Under the pieces are notes generated by a model, which was given only the letters and a program-made list of their open reading frames with translations, made no database searches and was not told the DNA's origin. A stretch of DNA of 64,000 nt, taken from Vibrio crassostreae 9ZC13 (GTDB lineage Bacteria > Pseudomonadota > Gammaproteobacteria > Enterobacterales > Vibrionaceae). A program made the translations under genes and the position numbers. Below, one piece after another: positions 37,196-48,398 of the stretch (positions within the stretch are counted from its first letter, which is position 1; each line of letters begins with the position of its first letter). The stretch is taken from NCBI RefSeq assembly GCF_000272045.2, contig NZ_AJYZ02000019.1:1686704-1750703 (forward strand), in the 5' to 3' direction.

Positions 37196-37218
37196 TGCAG
37201 CTTTCGGGCTGCATTTTT
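37196..37218 (+). terminator. Possible terminator between lapB and pyrF
   Basis: TGCAGC / GCTGCA stem (37196-37201, 37208-37213) with a 6-base loop and T5. Confidence 0.55.
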
Positions 37219-37287
37219 ATGACTGTTATTTATCACCTGCTTAGGTGATTAGAAATTTTTAGAAAGTTAACTGCGTTAGGAGATGAA

Positions 37288-37983
37288 ATGAACGACCAAA
37301 AAATCATTGTAGCCTTGGATTATGATAATCAAGCGGATGCGTTAGCCTTTGTCGATCGAATTGACCCAGCATCTTGCCGCCTAAAAGTGGGCAAAGAGAT
37401 GTTTACCCTGTTTGGCCCTGAATTTGTTCGTGAATTACATAAGCGTGGTTTCTCAGTATTTTTAGACCTTAAATTCCACGACATCCCGAACACATGTTCA
37501 AAAGCAGTCCGTGCTGCCGCTGAACTGGGTGTTTGGATGGTGAACGTACACGCAAGTGGCGGTGAGCGTATGATGACGGCTTCTCGCGAAATCTTAGAAC
37601 CTTATGGCAAAGATCGTCCACTGTTAATCGGTGTAACGGTACTCACCAGTATGGAGCAATCTGACTTAGCGGGTATCGGTCTGGATCTTGAACCACAACA
37701 ACACGTGATGCGCTTGGCTTCTCTAACGAAAAACTCTGGCTTAGACGGTGTTGTATGTTCTGCACAAGAGGCTTCTTTGCTTAAAGGTGCACTTGGTCAA
37801 GAGTTCAAGCTAGTTACTCCAGGTATTCGTCCTGTCGGCGCAGATGTTGGTGACCAGAAGCGCATCATGACGCCTTCTAAAGCGATTGAATCAGGTTCAG
37901 ACTACCTTGTTATTGGTCGTCCGATTACGCAAGCGATAGACCCTGCTGCTGTACTTGCAGAGATCAACGGTACGCTTGCTTAA
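37288..37983 (+). CDS. pyrF: Orotidine 5'-phosphate decarboxylase
   Basis: A 231-residue TIM-barrel enzyme that makes UMP from OMP, the last step of de novo pyrimidine synthesis. The catalytic block [12 protein letters not shown], with the D-x-K-x-x-D arrangement, is intact. LVTPGIRP and YLVIGRPIT at the phosphate site are conserved. The order lapA-lapB-pyrF is the same as in E. coli. AGGAGAT precedes the ATG. Confidence 0.96.
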   Translation: MNDQKIIVALDYDNQADALAFVDRIDPASCRLKVGKEMFTLFGPEFVRELHKRGFSVFLDLKFHDIPNTCSKAVRAAAELGVWMVNVHASGGERMMTASREILEPYGKDRPLLIGVTVLTSMEQSDLAGIGLDLEPQQHVMRLASLTKNSGLDGVVCSAQEASLLKGALGQEFKLVTPGIRPVGADVGDQKRIMTPSKAIESGSDYLVIGRPITQAIDPAAVLAEINGTLA

Positions 37984-38013
37984 GTCTATATTTGGATTGA
38001 GATATAAATAAAG

Positions 38014-38036
38014 AAGGCCAGCAAATTGCTGGCCTT
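38014..38036. terminator. Terminator between pyrF and miaE
   Basis: AAGGCCAGC / GCTGGCCTT (38014-38022, 38028-38036), followed on the plus strand by AATTTTTT; lies between convergent genes. Confidence 0.8.
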
Positions 38037-38087
38037 AATTTTTTAGTCTGGATTAGTCTAAACTGGACTGAATGTTCTGTGTGGAGC

Positions 38088-38843
38088 CTAAACCGGAGCA
38101 CCACTATGGAATTTGAAGTCGCTGTCTTCTGAAGTGATAAGATCAGCTTCTACTTGAGCAAAATGCGAAATACGCTCTGAAATATCTTTCCCTGCGATCT
38201 GTTCTGCTAGCTCAAGGTAATCTTGGTAGTGGCGAGCTTCTGAACGAAGTAGAGACACGTAAAACTTCTCCATGTCTTCTTCCAAGAAAGGAGCCAATTT
38301 AGCGAAGCGCTCACAAGAGCGAGCTTCAATAAACGCACCGATGATAAGCTTATCAACCAGAGCATCAGGCTCGTAAGTCTTAACTTGTTTGATCAAGCCC
38401 TTAGCGTAACGACCCGCCTCGATTGGCTGGTAAGTCACGCCTTTCTTCTCCATCAACTCCATGACTTGGTAGAAGTGATGCAGCTCTTCTTTGATCAGTA
38501 AAACCATCTTATCGATTAGGTCAGCACCGTAATTACAGCCTTCTTTCGCTGTGATTTGCTTGGATACGTTGCTTTTACCACGCAGAGACTCTAAGTCTCC
38601 GATACGACGGTAAGCAAATTGCTCGTATGGCAAAATCCATTCATTCAGTTGCTTCGCGCTTTCTTTATCGACGGCGTACTTGCGAATAAGGAATAAAGCA
38701 CTCTGTGCCGCCTTAAGTTCACACAGCATGTGATCGCGTAGAATGATGTGAAGATTTTCTGGCTTTTTGGCTTCATCTATCCATGAATCTGGCGTTTCGG
38801 CTTTAAGAAAAGACTGGATTGGAGCGAGTAATTCTTGATACAT
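38088..38843 (-). CDS. miaE: tRNA-(ms2io6A) hydroxylase MiaE
   Basis: A 251-residue non-heme diiron enzyme that hydroxylates ms2i6A37 of tRNA to ms2io6A with oxygen. Ferritin-like helices carry the ligands: EELHH near 119-123, EARSCE at 173-178 and EARH at 202-205. Length and motifs fit MiaE well. It stands alone on the minus strand, downstream of the membrane-anchored unknown gene but separated from it by a terminator. Confidence 0.92.
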   Translation of the reverse strand: MYQELLAPIQSFLKAETPDSWIDEAKKPENLHIILRDHMLCELKAAQSALFLIRKYAVDKESAKQLNEWILPYEQFAYRRIGDLESLRGKSNVSKQITAKEGCNYGADLIDKMVLLIKEELHHFYQVMELMEKKGVTYQPIEAGRYAKGLIKQVKTYEPDALVDKLIIGAFIEARSCERFAKLAPFLEEDMEKFYVSLLRSEARHYQDYLELAEQIAGKDISERISHFAQVEADLITSEDSDFKFHSGAPV

Positions 38844-38932
38844 GGTCAGGGAAAGTTTGTTGATAATGCGGGGATTTTATCACAGCTCAAGAGATCTCCC
38901 TATACAGAGAAAGGAAATTCAACAGCTACAAA

Positions 38933-38968
38933 AAAGGCCGCCTATTTAATGTAAATAAGGCGGCCTTT
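38933..38968 (-). terminator. Terminator of the membrane-anchored coiled-coil gene
   Basis: AAAGGCCGCCTATTTA (38933-38948) pairs with TAAATAAGGCGGCCTTT (38952-38968) with one bulged A. An A-run on the left gives a T-tract on the minus strand. Confidence 0.8.
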
Positions 38969-38986
38969 AAGTGTTGAGTTAGACTG

Positions 38987-39751
38987 TTACCATTTCTTCT
39001 TCTGACCGAAGAGGGCATCCATATCGTCTTCTCGTTCTTTAGATTCCATCTGCTGCAAATCTTGAGCGTTTTTGTCTTGGCGTTTCTGGTCAAGCTCGTT
39101 AAGCATCTGTTGAAGCTTTTCTTTGGCTTGATTAGAGTACGAGTCGTTCTTAGTCGCCAAAGCATCAATACCTTTGCGTAATAGCTGAATCGCTGTTCCC
39201 GGTTGTCCGCGAGAAATCGAATCGTTTGCACGTTTGATAACATTTTCAATGTTAATACGGATTTGAATTGTTTCTAGGCGAGCATTTTCAACCACATAAG
39301 CTTGAGTCTCGAAACGGCCTTTATTGTGCTCGTTGCGCACCGTATCACGCAGGCGTTTAACTAACTTAAGCATCATGATCGCTTGCTTGTCACTACTTGG
39401 TACGCGGAAAGCGGTACTCTCGCCACCTTTGTAGTTCTCTTTTAGCTGAGTGATTTGTTGTTTTACGCTTTCAATGCGTTGGGCAAGCTGCTTATTTTTT
39501 GGATCGAGTTGATACATGTTTTCTAATGCATCAAGAATTCGATTGTTTAAGCATACAAGAAGATCTTGGCTAAACGGCATGTGATGAGCGTTGCCAATCA
39601 GTTCTTCTGTACCGTCAATAATGGTTAGATAACGAGAAGCTTCCTGTTTCTTCGCTGTTTCTACCTTAACTTTATATTGAAGCATGATGTTGTAGCCTAA
39701 AACTAACACCAAAAGAACGGCTACTAAGACGATTATTAAACCAATATTCAT
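38987..39751 (-). CDS. Membrane-anchored coiled-coil protein of unknown function
   Basis: I do not recognise this 254-residue protein. It has an N-terminal transmembrane helix (about 4-24, LIIVLVAVLLVLVLGYNIML) with the rest presumably cytoplasmic. That rest is helical and charged, with long heptad-like stretches (about 60-125 and 190-245). It ends in a KREDDMDALFGQKKKW-like charged tail. No signal peptidase site or enzymatic motif is visible. Next to cysB in the opposite direction, 322 nt away. Possibly a scaffold or cell-envelope/division-type protein, which is only a guess. Confidence 0.75.
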   Translation of the reverse strand: MNIGLIIVLVAVLLVLVLGYNIMLQYKVKVETAKKQEASRYLTIIDGTEELIGNAHHMPFSQDLLVCLNNRILDALENMYQLDPKNKQLAQRIESVKQQITQLKENYKGGESTAFRVPSSDKQAIMMLKLVKRLRDTVRNEHNKGRFETQAYVVENARLETIQIRINIENVIKRANDSISRGQPGTAIQLLRKGIDALATKNDSYSNQAKEKLQQMLNELDQKRQDKNAQDLQQMESKEREDDMDALFGQKKKW

Positions 39752-41048
<1,297 letters not shown>

Positions 41049-41076
41049 TCTCATCGTGTAAATTTTGATTCTTATT

Positions 41077-41101
41077 CGGCCTGTATTTGCAGGCCGTTTT
41101 T
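41077..41101 (+). terminator. Intrinsic terminator of cysB
   Basis: CGGCCTG / CAGGCCG stem with loop TATTTG and T5. Confidence 0.88.
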
Positions 41102-41188
41102 CTTTTGGGCTTTTAGTTTTCGTTTTCTTTATCGGGCCTTTCCATTTCGACCTCTTACCCCTACAATCCACGCATCATAGGGGGAAGC

Positions 41189-42391
41189 ATGCATTCACGA
41201 TTTAAAATACTCGATTCATTTTTGCTAGAGCACCAGATTTACTGGCGTTCAGAGCCTTTTCACCTATGCCAAACTCAACAGCAGCCGTGGAAAGAGGTCA
41301 ATCGTCCACTCGTTGATTGGTTAGAAAGCTTAGATAATGAAAGCATTCAAACCTTAAAAGAGCAGCCTCAGCTTTTGATTGAGGAACTGACTCGTTTCCT
41401 ACCTGAATTAGAAACTGCTACCCAAAACATCCAGTTCGATAACACTGCTTTGGTTGGTTTAGACCTCCCACGTGGTACTGCTGATGGTATTCCTGGCCGA
41501 AAGCTACATCAAATTGTCGCAATGGGCGAGGCTGCATTATGCCATCACCATGGCAAAGAGTGGCTCGAGTGGTGTTCTGGTAAAGGCTTTCTTGGTCGAA
41601 TCCTATCTCAGCAATCGGATCAAAAAGTCACTAGCTTTGAATGGCAGCAATCGTTATGCGAAAGCGGACAAAAGATTGCGGATGACCAGAAGTTAGCGAT
41701 GGATTTTGTTCAAGGAGATGCGTTTTCAGACAAGGCCGATGACGTGTTTAATTCGTACCAACATGCCGTGGCCCTTCATGCTTGTGGTGATCTTCATGTT
41801 GAGCTAGTTAAAAAGTCAGTGTCACATGGGCTACCAGCGGTCACTATTTCTCCTTGTTGTTATCATCTTATTCGAGACGAAAACTATCAAGCGATGTCTT
41901 CTATCGCGAAAAGCTCAGCATTAACGTTAAGTAAGAGCGACTTGAGAATCCCGCTTCAAGAAACCGTTACTGGTGGTGAAAGAGTAAAAAGACATCGTCA
42001 ACTAGAGATGAGCTATCGTCTAGGCTTCAGCCAGTTGCTTAAGGCTGAACTTAACATTGACGAATACATTCCTGTACCGAGCATCAAAAAATCAGAGTTA
42101 GCTGAGGGTTTTGAATCTTTCTGCCGTTGGGCATCTGAATTGAAAGAGCTATCGCTGGGCTCAGATATTGATTTTGACTCTTATTTGATTCAAGGCGAAG
42201 CGCTTTTCTGGGAAATGGAAAAGCTGAGTTTGGTTCAACAAGTCTTTAGACGACCATTAGAGATATGGCTGGCTTTAGATCGCGCTATCTATCTGCAAGA
42301 GCAAGGCTATGAAGCTACGATTGAAGAGTTCTGTGAACGCAGTATTACGCCAAGAAATCTATTGATTCATGGGGTTAAAATCGAGCGCTAG
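41189..42391 (+). CDS. Methyltransf_32-like SAM-dependent methyltransferase
   Basis: A 400-residue protein. The class I SAM-binding motif I is WCSGKGFLGR (about residues 128-137). ALHACGDLH (about 196) and SPCCYHL (about 220) follow in order, the trio seen in the Methyltransf_32 family that includes eukaryotic METTL25/RRNAD1. Helical N- and C-terminal extensions surround it. The substrate is unknown. It begins with GGGGGAAG upstream of the ATG, stands alone, and converges with ald at a shared hairpin. The family assignment is from motif recall and should be tested by a profile search. Confidence 0.75.
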   Translation: MHSRFKILDSFLLEHQIYWRSEPFHLCQTQQQPWKEVNRPLVDWLESLDNESIQTLKEQPQLLIEELTRFLPELETATQNIQFDNTALVGLDLPRGTADGIPGRKLHQIVAMGEAALCHHHGKEWLEWCSGKGFLGRILSQQSDQKVTSFEWQQSLCESGQKIADDQKLAMDFVQGDAFSDKADDVFNSYQHAVALHACGDLHVELVKKSVSHGLPAVTISPCCYHLIRDENYQAMSSIAKSSALTLSKSDLRIPLQETVTGGERVKRHRQLEMSYRLGFSQLLKAELNIDEYIPVPSIKKSELAEGFESFCRWASELKELSLGSDIDFDSYLIQGEALFWEMEKLSLVQQVFRRPLEIWLALDRAIYLQEQGYEATIEEFCERSITPRNLLIHGVKIER

Positions 42392-42440
42392 TGGTAAACC
42401 GTACTGTTACGTGTTTTTACGAACTAAATCCATTAATGCA

Positions 42441-42477
42441 AAAAAGCCAGCGCGACATAATGTCGTACTGGCTTTTT
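42441..42477. terminator. Bidirectional terminator between methyltransferase gene and ald
   Basis: AAAAAGCCAG (42441-42450) and CTGGCTTTTT (42468-42477) flank an inner CGACA / TGTCG stem; T- and A-runs on both sides. Confidence 0.85.
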
Positions 42478-42546
42478 GTTTAATGTGTATGAGTTAACTG
42501 AACGCTTCAACGAGAAGATTATTGCGTTCAGTTAGTCATTACATCA

Positions 42547-43671
42547 TTAGTTAAACATTGCGATTGCTTCTGCTGGGTCTACGTATTCAAGGTCAAAGCT
42601 TTCTGCAACTTCTTTACAAGTTACTTTACCGTGAATAACGTTTAGACCTTCTAGGAAGCCTTCATCAGATAGAAGTGCATCGCGGTAGCCTTTGTTCGCT
42701 AGCTTAACAATGTAAGGAAGTGTTGCATTGTTTAGTGCGTAAGTTGAAGTACGAGCAACAGCGCCAGGCATGTTTGCAACACAGTAGTGAACTACGTCAT
42801 CAACAATGTAAGTTGGGTCTGCGTGAGTGGTTGCGTGAGAAGTCTCGAAACAACCGCCTTGGTCGATTGCAACATCAACAACTGCTGAACCTGGCTTCAT
42901 CTTAGCGATGTGCTCTTTTGTAACCAATTTTGGAGCTGCTGCGCCAGGAATTAGTACTGCACCAATTACTAGGTCTGCTTCTAGAACATGCTTCTCAATG
43001 GCGTCTTCAGTAGAATAAACCACTTTTGCGCGACCTTGGAATTCTTCATCAAGTCGACGCAGTGTATCTACGTTACGGTCAAGAATTGTAACATCAGCGC
43101 GAAGGCCTACAGCCATACGTGCTGCGTTAGCACCTACAACACCGCCACCAACAACAACAACTTTTGCTGGTTCAACACCTGGAACGCCACCAAGAAGAAG
43201 ACCACAACCACCGTTAGATTTCTCTAATGTTTGTGCACCTGCTTGAATAGACATACGACCAGCTACTTCAGACATTGGTGCTAATAGTGGCAAGCGACCC
43301 ATATTATCTGTTACAGTCTCATAGGCTACGCAGACAGCTTTGCTCTTGATAAGCTCTTCAGTTTGTGGAAAATCTGGTGCAAGGTGTAAATAGGTAAATA
43401 ATATTTGCCCTTCGCGAAGCATAGCTCGCTCGACAGCTTGAGGTTCTTTAACCTTTACAATCATCTCTGCTTTCGCGAAAACGTCAGCAGCAGTAGGAAG
43501 AATGGATGCGCCTACAGCGATGTAATCATCGTCTGAAAAACCGATACCAGTACCGGCATTGGTTTCTACAAAAACTTGGTGGCCGTGTGAGATTAGTTCT
43601 CTCACGCTAGCTGGGGTCATACCAACGCGGTATTCGTGGTTCTTGATTTCCTTAGGTACGCCAATGATCAT
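42547..43671 (-). CDS. ald: Alanine dehydrogenase
   Basis: A 374-residue NAD-dependent enzyme that converts L-alanine to pyruvate and ammonia. The N-terminal [17 protein letters not shown] is diagnostic and the NAD-fold motif [19 protein letters not shown] (about 170-188) is intact. [10 protein letters not shown] and the ending match Ald. It diverges from lrp across 156 nt; Lrp-type regulators often control Ald genes. Confidence 0.95.
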   Translation of the reverse strand: MIIGVPKEIKNHEYRVGMTPASVRELISHGHQVFVETNAGTGIGFSDDDYIAVGASILPTAADVFAKAEMIVKVKEPQAVERAMLREGQILFTYLHLAPDFPQTEELIKSKAVCVAYETVTDNMGRLPLLAPMSEVAGRMSIQAGAQTLEKSNGGCGLLLGGVPGVEPAKVVVVGGGVVGANAARMAVGLRADVTILDRNVDTLRRLDEEFQGRAKVVYSTEDAIEKHVLEADLVIGAVLIPGAAAPKLVTKEHIAKMKPGSAVVDVAIDQGGCFETSHATTHADPTYIVDDVVHYCVANMPGAVARTSTYALNNATLPYIVKLANKGYRDALLSDEGFLEGLNVIHGKVTCKEVAESFDLEYVDPAEAIAMFN

Positions 43672-43827
43672 CCTGACTCCTCATTTTATTTTGGTTGTTT
43701 TATCTATGTGTAGGGTAATTCTGTCGAATTAATATCTAGTATAGATAGGTTTAGATAAAATTTGATACTGAATATTAAAAAGTTGTAGTATATTTTTTTG
43801 CAAGGAAGTAATAAGGTGGAATAAAAA
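43672..43827. promoter_or_regulatory. AT-rich divergent ald/lrp promoter region
   Basis: This 156-bp region is strongly AT-rich and contains ATCTAGTATAGAT-like and AGATAAAATTTGATA elements that loosely resemble Lrp sites (YAGHAWATTWTDCTR). It must hold both divergent promoters; Lrp autoregulation and control of ald are plausible. Confidence 0.4.
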
Positions 43828-44322
43828 ATGGCAGACAATTATAAGAAGCCGTCCAAGGAACTAGATCGTATTGACCGCAACATTCTTAATGAGTTGCAAA
43901 AAGACGGTCGTATCTCAAACGTTGAACTCTCAAAACGAGTAGGACTTTCTCCAACTCCATGTCTTGAACGTGTTCGTCGTTTAGAACGTCAAGGTTACAT
44001 TACTGGGTACACAGCGTTGCTGAACCCACAGTACCTTGATGCTTCACTTTTAGTGTTTGTTGAAATTACGTTGAACCGTGGTGCGCCAGATGTGTTCGAA
44101 CAATTCAACACCGCTGTGCAGAAACTGGATGACATCCAAGAGTGTCATTTAGTGTCGGGTGATTTTGACTATCTTCTAAAAACACGTGTATCTGATATGG
44201 GTGCTTACCGTAAGCTACTGGGTGATACGTTACTTCGTCTACCGGGCGTAAACGACACTCGAACTTACGTAGTAATGGAAGAAGTGAAACAAACCAATCA
44301 ACTTGTGATTAAAACTCGTTAG
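43828..44322 (+). CDS. lrp: Leucine-responsive regulatory protein
   Basis: A 164-residue Lrp/AsnC regulator. The N-terminal helix-turn-helix is RISNVELSKRVGLSPTPCLE. The RAM domain includes HLVSGDFDYLLKTRVSD, the amino-acid-sensing part. Length and sequence match global Lrp rather than a local AsnC type. It lies upstream of ftsK as in E. coli and diverges from ald. Confidence 0.94.
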   Translation: MADNYKKPSKELDRIDRNILNELQKDGRISNVELSKRVGLSPTPCLERVRRLERQGYITGYTALLNPQYLDASLLVFVEITLNRGAPDVFEQFNTAVQKLDDIQECHLVSGDFDYLLKTRVSDMGAYRKLLGDTLLRLPGVNDTRTYVVMEEVKQTNQLVIKTR

Positions 44323-44340
44323 TCACAATTGGTGAAATGA

Positions 44341-44369
44341 AAGAAAGCGGACATTTGTTCCGCTTTCTT
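44341..44369 (+). terminator. Probable lrp transcript-end hairpin
   Basis: AAGAAAGCGGA (44341-44351) / TCCGCTTTCTT (44359-44369) perfect 11-bp stem; the following T content is modest. Confidence 0.55.
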
Positions 44370-44429
44370 GCTTTCTGGAATTGGGTTTTTCTGTTTGATA
44401 TGGTTAAATCAACAGTAGTTTCATTGAAA

Positions 44430-44457
44430 CGAGCGGCTTTGGCCGCTCGAGATGTTT
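44430..44457 (+). other. GC-rich hairpin just upstream of ftsK
   Basis: CGAGCGGC (44430-44437) / GCCGCTCG (44442-44449) perfect stem with loop TTTG, then AGATGTTTTT. It could be a second terminator of lrp or a leader element of ftsK; it ends about 29 nt before the ftsK start. Confidence 0.55.
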
Positions 44458-44485
44458 TTATCCCGTTTAATTATTAAGTTGGTTT

Positions 44486-47400
44486 ATGTTCAAGCAGAGC
44501 AGTAATAAAGTAGAAACAATCATTAAAACGAGTGAAGAGCCTCAGTCTCCTCGTTTGAGTGGTTCTCAACGTCTCAAAGAGTGCAGTCTGATTCTCGGTG
44601 TTCTCTTCTCTATTCTACTTGCCGTTGCGTTATTAACTTTTAGTCCTGCAGACCCATCATGGTCGCAAACGGCGTGGGGTGGTGACATTCAAAATGCGGG
44701 TGGCTACCTAGGTGCTTGGTTGGCGGATACGCTTTTCTTCGTATTTGGCTCTTTGGCTTACCCTCTGCCTATCTTAGTGACGGTTGCTGCGTGGGTTTTA
44801 TTCCGCAAACGTAATGAAGACGAGCAGATCGACTTCATGCTGTGGGGCACTCGCTTACTTGGCCTGACTATCCTAATTCTTACGAGTTGTGGTTTAGCGG
44901 ATATCAACTTTGACGACATCTGGTACTTTTCATCCGGTGGCGTGGTAGGTGACGTTTTAACAAGCCTTGCACTTCCAACGTTGAATGTTCTTGGTAGTAC
45001 GCTGGTTCTTCTTTTCTTATGGGGTGCTGGTTTCACTCTATTAACCGGTATCTCTTGGCTAAGCATTGTGGAATGGTTGGGTGAATGTGCCATCAAATTT
45101 TTCACGTCTACTGTTAATAAGGCTCGTGGCCAAGACCAAGAGCTGCTTGAGCCTCAATTAAGAGAATCAGCAGACCGCGATTTAATCGAAGAACGTCATC
45201 AGCAGCATCAAGCGCCAACTTACCGCGATGTTCCTGCTATAGAAGGCAACAAAGAATCAACAGAGCATGATCCGCTAGATCCTGCGATGAGTTTTTCTGC
45301 GACCAATGAGTCGGCAGACGTGGCGACAAATGCGCGAGACAATGCTGCATCGCCGAAGCGTCATTACAATATTCATATGCCTGTCGATGCTCCTGCGAAA
45401 CAAGAAGCTCCTGTTCATGAAGAACCTCAGGTTCAGCCTCAAGCGGTAATTGAGTCAGAGCAAACGATCCCTGCAGCAGCTGTTTACCAAGCGCCAGAAG
45501 AACCGCTAGAAGAAGGTATTGAGCGCTCTAAACAGTTGAATGCAACGATAGAGCAGCTAGAAAATGCGGCCATGTATGAAGATGACCTAGCAGAACAAGA
45601 TCAGGTTGACGCGCATGATTCTCAGGTTGCTTACCAACAATACATGCAGAACGAACAACCAGAAGTTGGCCCTGCTCATGCTGACCTTGAAAGTGCTGAA
45701 TCAGAATTAGATAGCTCACCACAAGTAAATGGCGAATTTGGTGCTGAAGATGTCCAACCTGAATCTTTATACGCTTCACCTATGGGCGAGCCAGAAGCAA
45801 CCGTGGAAGACGATTTCTCTGCACAACCTTCACCGTTTGATGTTACGGAAGAGCAAAGCTACCAACAGGGCTCAGAGCTTGAATCAGAACAGGCTGAAGC
45901 TGAATTAGCTGACGCAGCATTAATCGAAGAACAGTTTGAACCTTTCCCTTATCAAGAAGAACATTCAGAACCTGAACAGCCAACAGCACAAAACCTAGAG
46001 CCAACTGTTGATCTTCCTTGGGAAGAAGTAACGGAAGAAGAACCTGCGCATCAAGATCAAGATGTCGCCGCATTCCAAAGCATTGTTTCTGAAGCCCAAG
46101 CGAATATGGCAGCGGCGCAGAATCCGTTCTTGGTTCAACAAGATGTTAATTTACCTAAGCCTGCTGAGCCATTACCCACGCTTGAATTGTTATTCCACCC
46201 TGAAAAGCGTGAAACCTTTATTGACCGTGATGCGCTAGAGGCAATTGCTCGTCTTGTTGAATCTAAGCTAGCGGACTACAAGATCAAAGCAGACGTTGTC
46301 GACATTTTCCCAGGTCCAGTAATCACTCGATTCGAACTTGATCTGGCTCCAGGTGTGAAAGTAAGCCGTATTTCTGGCCTTTCTATGGACTTAGCGCGTT
46401 CGCTCTCTGCATTGGCAGTACGTGTCGTAGAAGTGATTCCGGGTAAACCTTATGTTGGCTTAGAACTGCCGAATATGAGTCGCCAAACGGTATTCTTCTC
46501 AGACGTGGTTGCTAGCCCTCAGTTCCAAGAAGCGAAATCGCCAACGACAGTGGTTCTAGGACAAGACATCGCTGGTGAAGCCGTTATTGCTGATCTATCG
46601 AAAATGCCTCACGTTCTGGTTGCAGGTACAACCGGTTCTGGTAAGTCGGTAGGTGTGAACGTAATGATTCTGAGTATGCTTTACAAAGCATCACCGGAAG
46701 ATGTTCGCTTCATCATGATCGACCCGAAAATGCTTGAGCTATCGGTTTATGAGGGTATTCCTCATCTATTGTCTGAAGTGGTAACCGACATGAAAGATGC
46801 GTCGAACGCCCTTCGTTGGTGTGTTGGCGAGATGGAACGACGTTATAAGCTGATGTCAGCATTAGGCGTTCGTAACATTAAAGGTTACAACGATAAGCTT
46901 AAGATGGCAGCGGAAGCGGGTCACCCAATTCACGATCCACTGTGGAAGCCGGGCGACAGCATGGACCCAGAAGCGCCATTGCTTGAGAAACTGCCTTACA
47001 TTGTGGTTATCGTTGATGAATTTGCCGACCTAATCATGGTGGTTGGTAAGAAGGTTGAAGAACTGATTGCACGTTTGGCACAAAAAGCACGTGCGGCGGG
47101 TGTTCACTTGATCCTAGCGACGCAACGTCCATCAGTGGATGTTATTACTGGTCTTATTAAAGCGAACATTCCAACCCGTGTGGCCTTTACGGTATCAACT
47201 AAAACGGATTCACGAACTATCCTTGACCAAGGTGGTGCGGAATCACTATTGGGCATGGGTGATATGCTTTACTTGCCTCCTGGTTCTAGCCATACAACTC
47301 GTGTTCACGGTGCCTTTGCATCTGATGACGATGTACACGCAGTCGTGAATAACTGGAAAGCGCGTGGTAAGCCAAACTATATTGATGAAATCACCAACGG

Positions 47401-47656
47401 CGAACAAACCCCAGAAACCTTGCTTCCGGGTGAGAAGATGGAAGGTGATGAAGAGGTCGATCCTCTGTTTGATCAGGTGGTAGAACACGTTGTTCATTCA
47501 CGTCGTGGCTCAGTTTCAGGTGTACAGCGTCGATTCAAGATTGGCTACAACCGTGCTGCACGTATTGTCGAGCAACTTGAAGCTCAAGGTATCGTAAGTG
47601 CTCCAGGTCATAACGGTAACCGAGAAGTCTTAGCACCAGCGCCACCAAAAGATTAG
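44486..47656 (+). CDS. ftsK: DNA translocase FtsK
   Basis: A 1056-residue divisome ATPase that pumps the chromosome terminus and activates XerCD at dif. N-terminal membrane domain with about four helices (residues about 30-200). A long linker rich in Glu, Gln, Pro and Ala follows (about 210-590). The motor has Walker [11 protein letters not shown] (about 713-722) and Walker [11 protein letters not shown]. The C-terminal gamma domain (about 990-1050, [20 protein letters not shown]) reads KOPS. Linker length makes it shorter than the E. coli protein. Confidence 0.95.
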   Translation: MFKQSSNKVETIIKTSEEPQSPRLSGSQRLKECSLILGVLFSILLAVALLTFSPADPSWSQTAWGGDIQNAGGYLGAWLADTLFFVFGSLAYPLPILVTVAAWVLFRKRNEDEQIDFMLWGTRLLGLTILILTSCGLADINFDDIWYFSSGGVVGDVLTSLALPTLNVLGSTLVLLFLWGAGFTLLTGISWLSIVEWLGECAIKFFTSTVNKARGQDQELLEPQLRESADRDLIEERHQQHQAPTYRDVPAIEGNKESTEHDPLDPAMSFSATNESADVATNARDNAASPKRHYNIHMPVDAPAKQEAPVHEEPQVQPQAVIESEQTIPAAAVYQAPEEPLEEGIERSKQLNATIEQLENAAMYEDDLAEQDQVDAHDSQVAYQQYMQNEQPEVGPAHADLESAESELDSSPQVNGEFGAEDVQPESLYASPMGEPEATVEDDFSAQPSPFDVTEEQSYQQGSELESEQAEAELADAALIEEQFEPFPYQEEHSEPEQPTAQNLEPTVDLPWEEVTEEEPAHQDQDVAAFQSIVSEAQANMAAAQNPFLVQQDVNLPKPAEPLPTLELLFHPEKRETFIDRDALEAIARLVESKLADYKIKADVVDIFPGPVITRFELDLAPGVKVSRISGLSMDLARSLSALAVRVVEVIPGKPYVGLELPNMSRQTVFFSDVVASPQFQEAKSPTTVVLGQDIAGEAVIADLSKMPHVLVAGTTGSGKSVGVNVMILSMLYKASPEDVRFIMIDPKMLELSVYEGIPHLLSEVVTDMKDASNALRWCVGEMERRYKLMSALGVRNIKGYNDKLKMAAEAGHPIHDPLWKPGDSMDPEAPLLEKLPYIVVIVDEFADLIMVVGKKVEELIARLAQKARAAGVHLILATQRPSVDVITGLIKANIPTRVAFTVSTKTDSRTILDQGGAESLLGMGDMLYLPPGSSHTTRVHGAFASDDDVHAVVNNWKARGKPNYIDEITNGEQTPETLLPGEKMEGDEEVDPLFDQVVEHVVHSRRGSVSGVQRRFKIGYNRAARIVEQLEAQGIVSAPGHNGNREVLAPAPPKD

Positions 47657-47681
47657 TTCCGGTAGGAACTCATAACTATTC

Positions 47682-47710
47682 AGTCGGTCAAATCGAAAAT
47701 ATGACCGACT
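47682..47710 (+). other. Inverted repeat between ftsK and lolA
   Basis: AGTCGGTCA (47682-47690) / TGACCGACT (47702-47710) perfect 9-bp stem with an 11-base loop in the 75-nt ftsK-lolA gap. No T-tract. It could be an operator or processing hairpin. Confidence 0.45.
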
Positions 47711-47731
47711 TATGTTCTAACAGGATTATTG

Positions 47732-48328
47732 ATGAAAAAAGTATTCGCACTTTTATTTATGAGCTTCTCAGTGTTTGCTTCTCCGAAAGAAGAGTTGAGT
47801 AGCCGCTTGGCATTAAACGCAGGCTTCAGCGCTGACTTTAAACAAGTCGTGACCAGCCCTGATGGTGATGTTGTTATGGAAGGTGAGGGCACGGTAGAGA
47901 TTGCACGCCCAAGCCTGTTCCGCTGGGAGACCACGTTCCCTGATGAAAACTTGTTGGTATCTGATGGCCAAAGCTTGTGGTACTACAGCCCGTTCATTGA
48001 GCAAGTGAGCATTTATTGGCAAGAGCAAGCGACATCACAGACACCTTTTGTCCTGCTTACACGTAACCAAGAAAGTGATTGGGATAATTATAATGTGGCG
48101 CAAACGGGTAACCAATTCACGCTAACGCCAACCGCTGTCGATTCTAATCAGGGTGACTTCCAGATTAATATCACCGAAAAGGGCATTGTTCAGGGCTTTA
48201 ATGTGATTGAACAAGACGGTCAAAAAGGTGAGTTTACCTTTAGCAATGTTGATTTGGGTAAACCTGCAGCAGACCGCTTTACTTTTGTGGCACCGGAAGG
48301 TGTCGAGGTCGACGACCAAAGAAACTGA
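47732..48328 (+). CDS. lolA: Periplasmic lipoprotein carrier LolA
   Basis: A 198-residue protein with signal peptide [16 protein letters not shown], cut before SPKEEL. It takes lipoproteins from LolCDE to the outer-membrane receptor LolB. LolA blocks are evident ([40 protein letters not shown]). I prefer the ATG at 47732 over the TTG three bases earlier. Position between ftsK and rarA is as in E. coli, and the partner complex is encoded about 22 kb away in this window. Confidence 0.95.
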   Translation: MKKVFALLFMSFSVFASPKEELSSRLALNAGFSADFKQVVTSPDGDVVMEGEGTVEIARPSLFRWETTFPDENLLVSDGQSLWYYSPFIEQVSIYWQEQATSQTPFVLLTRNQESDWDNYNVAQTGNQFTLTPTAVDSNQGDFQINITEKGIVQGFNVIEQDGQKGEFTFSNVDLGKPAADRFTFVAPEGVEVDDQRN

Positions 48329-48398
48329 TCTAAACAAGCAGATCGTTTGGTAGTACGTCGATAGGCATTAATGCCATCAACGAATCAAGAGATTGCAA

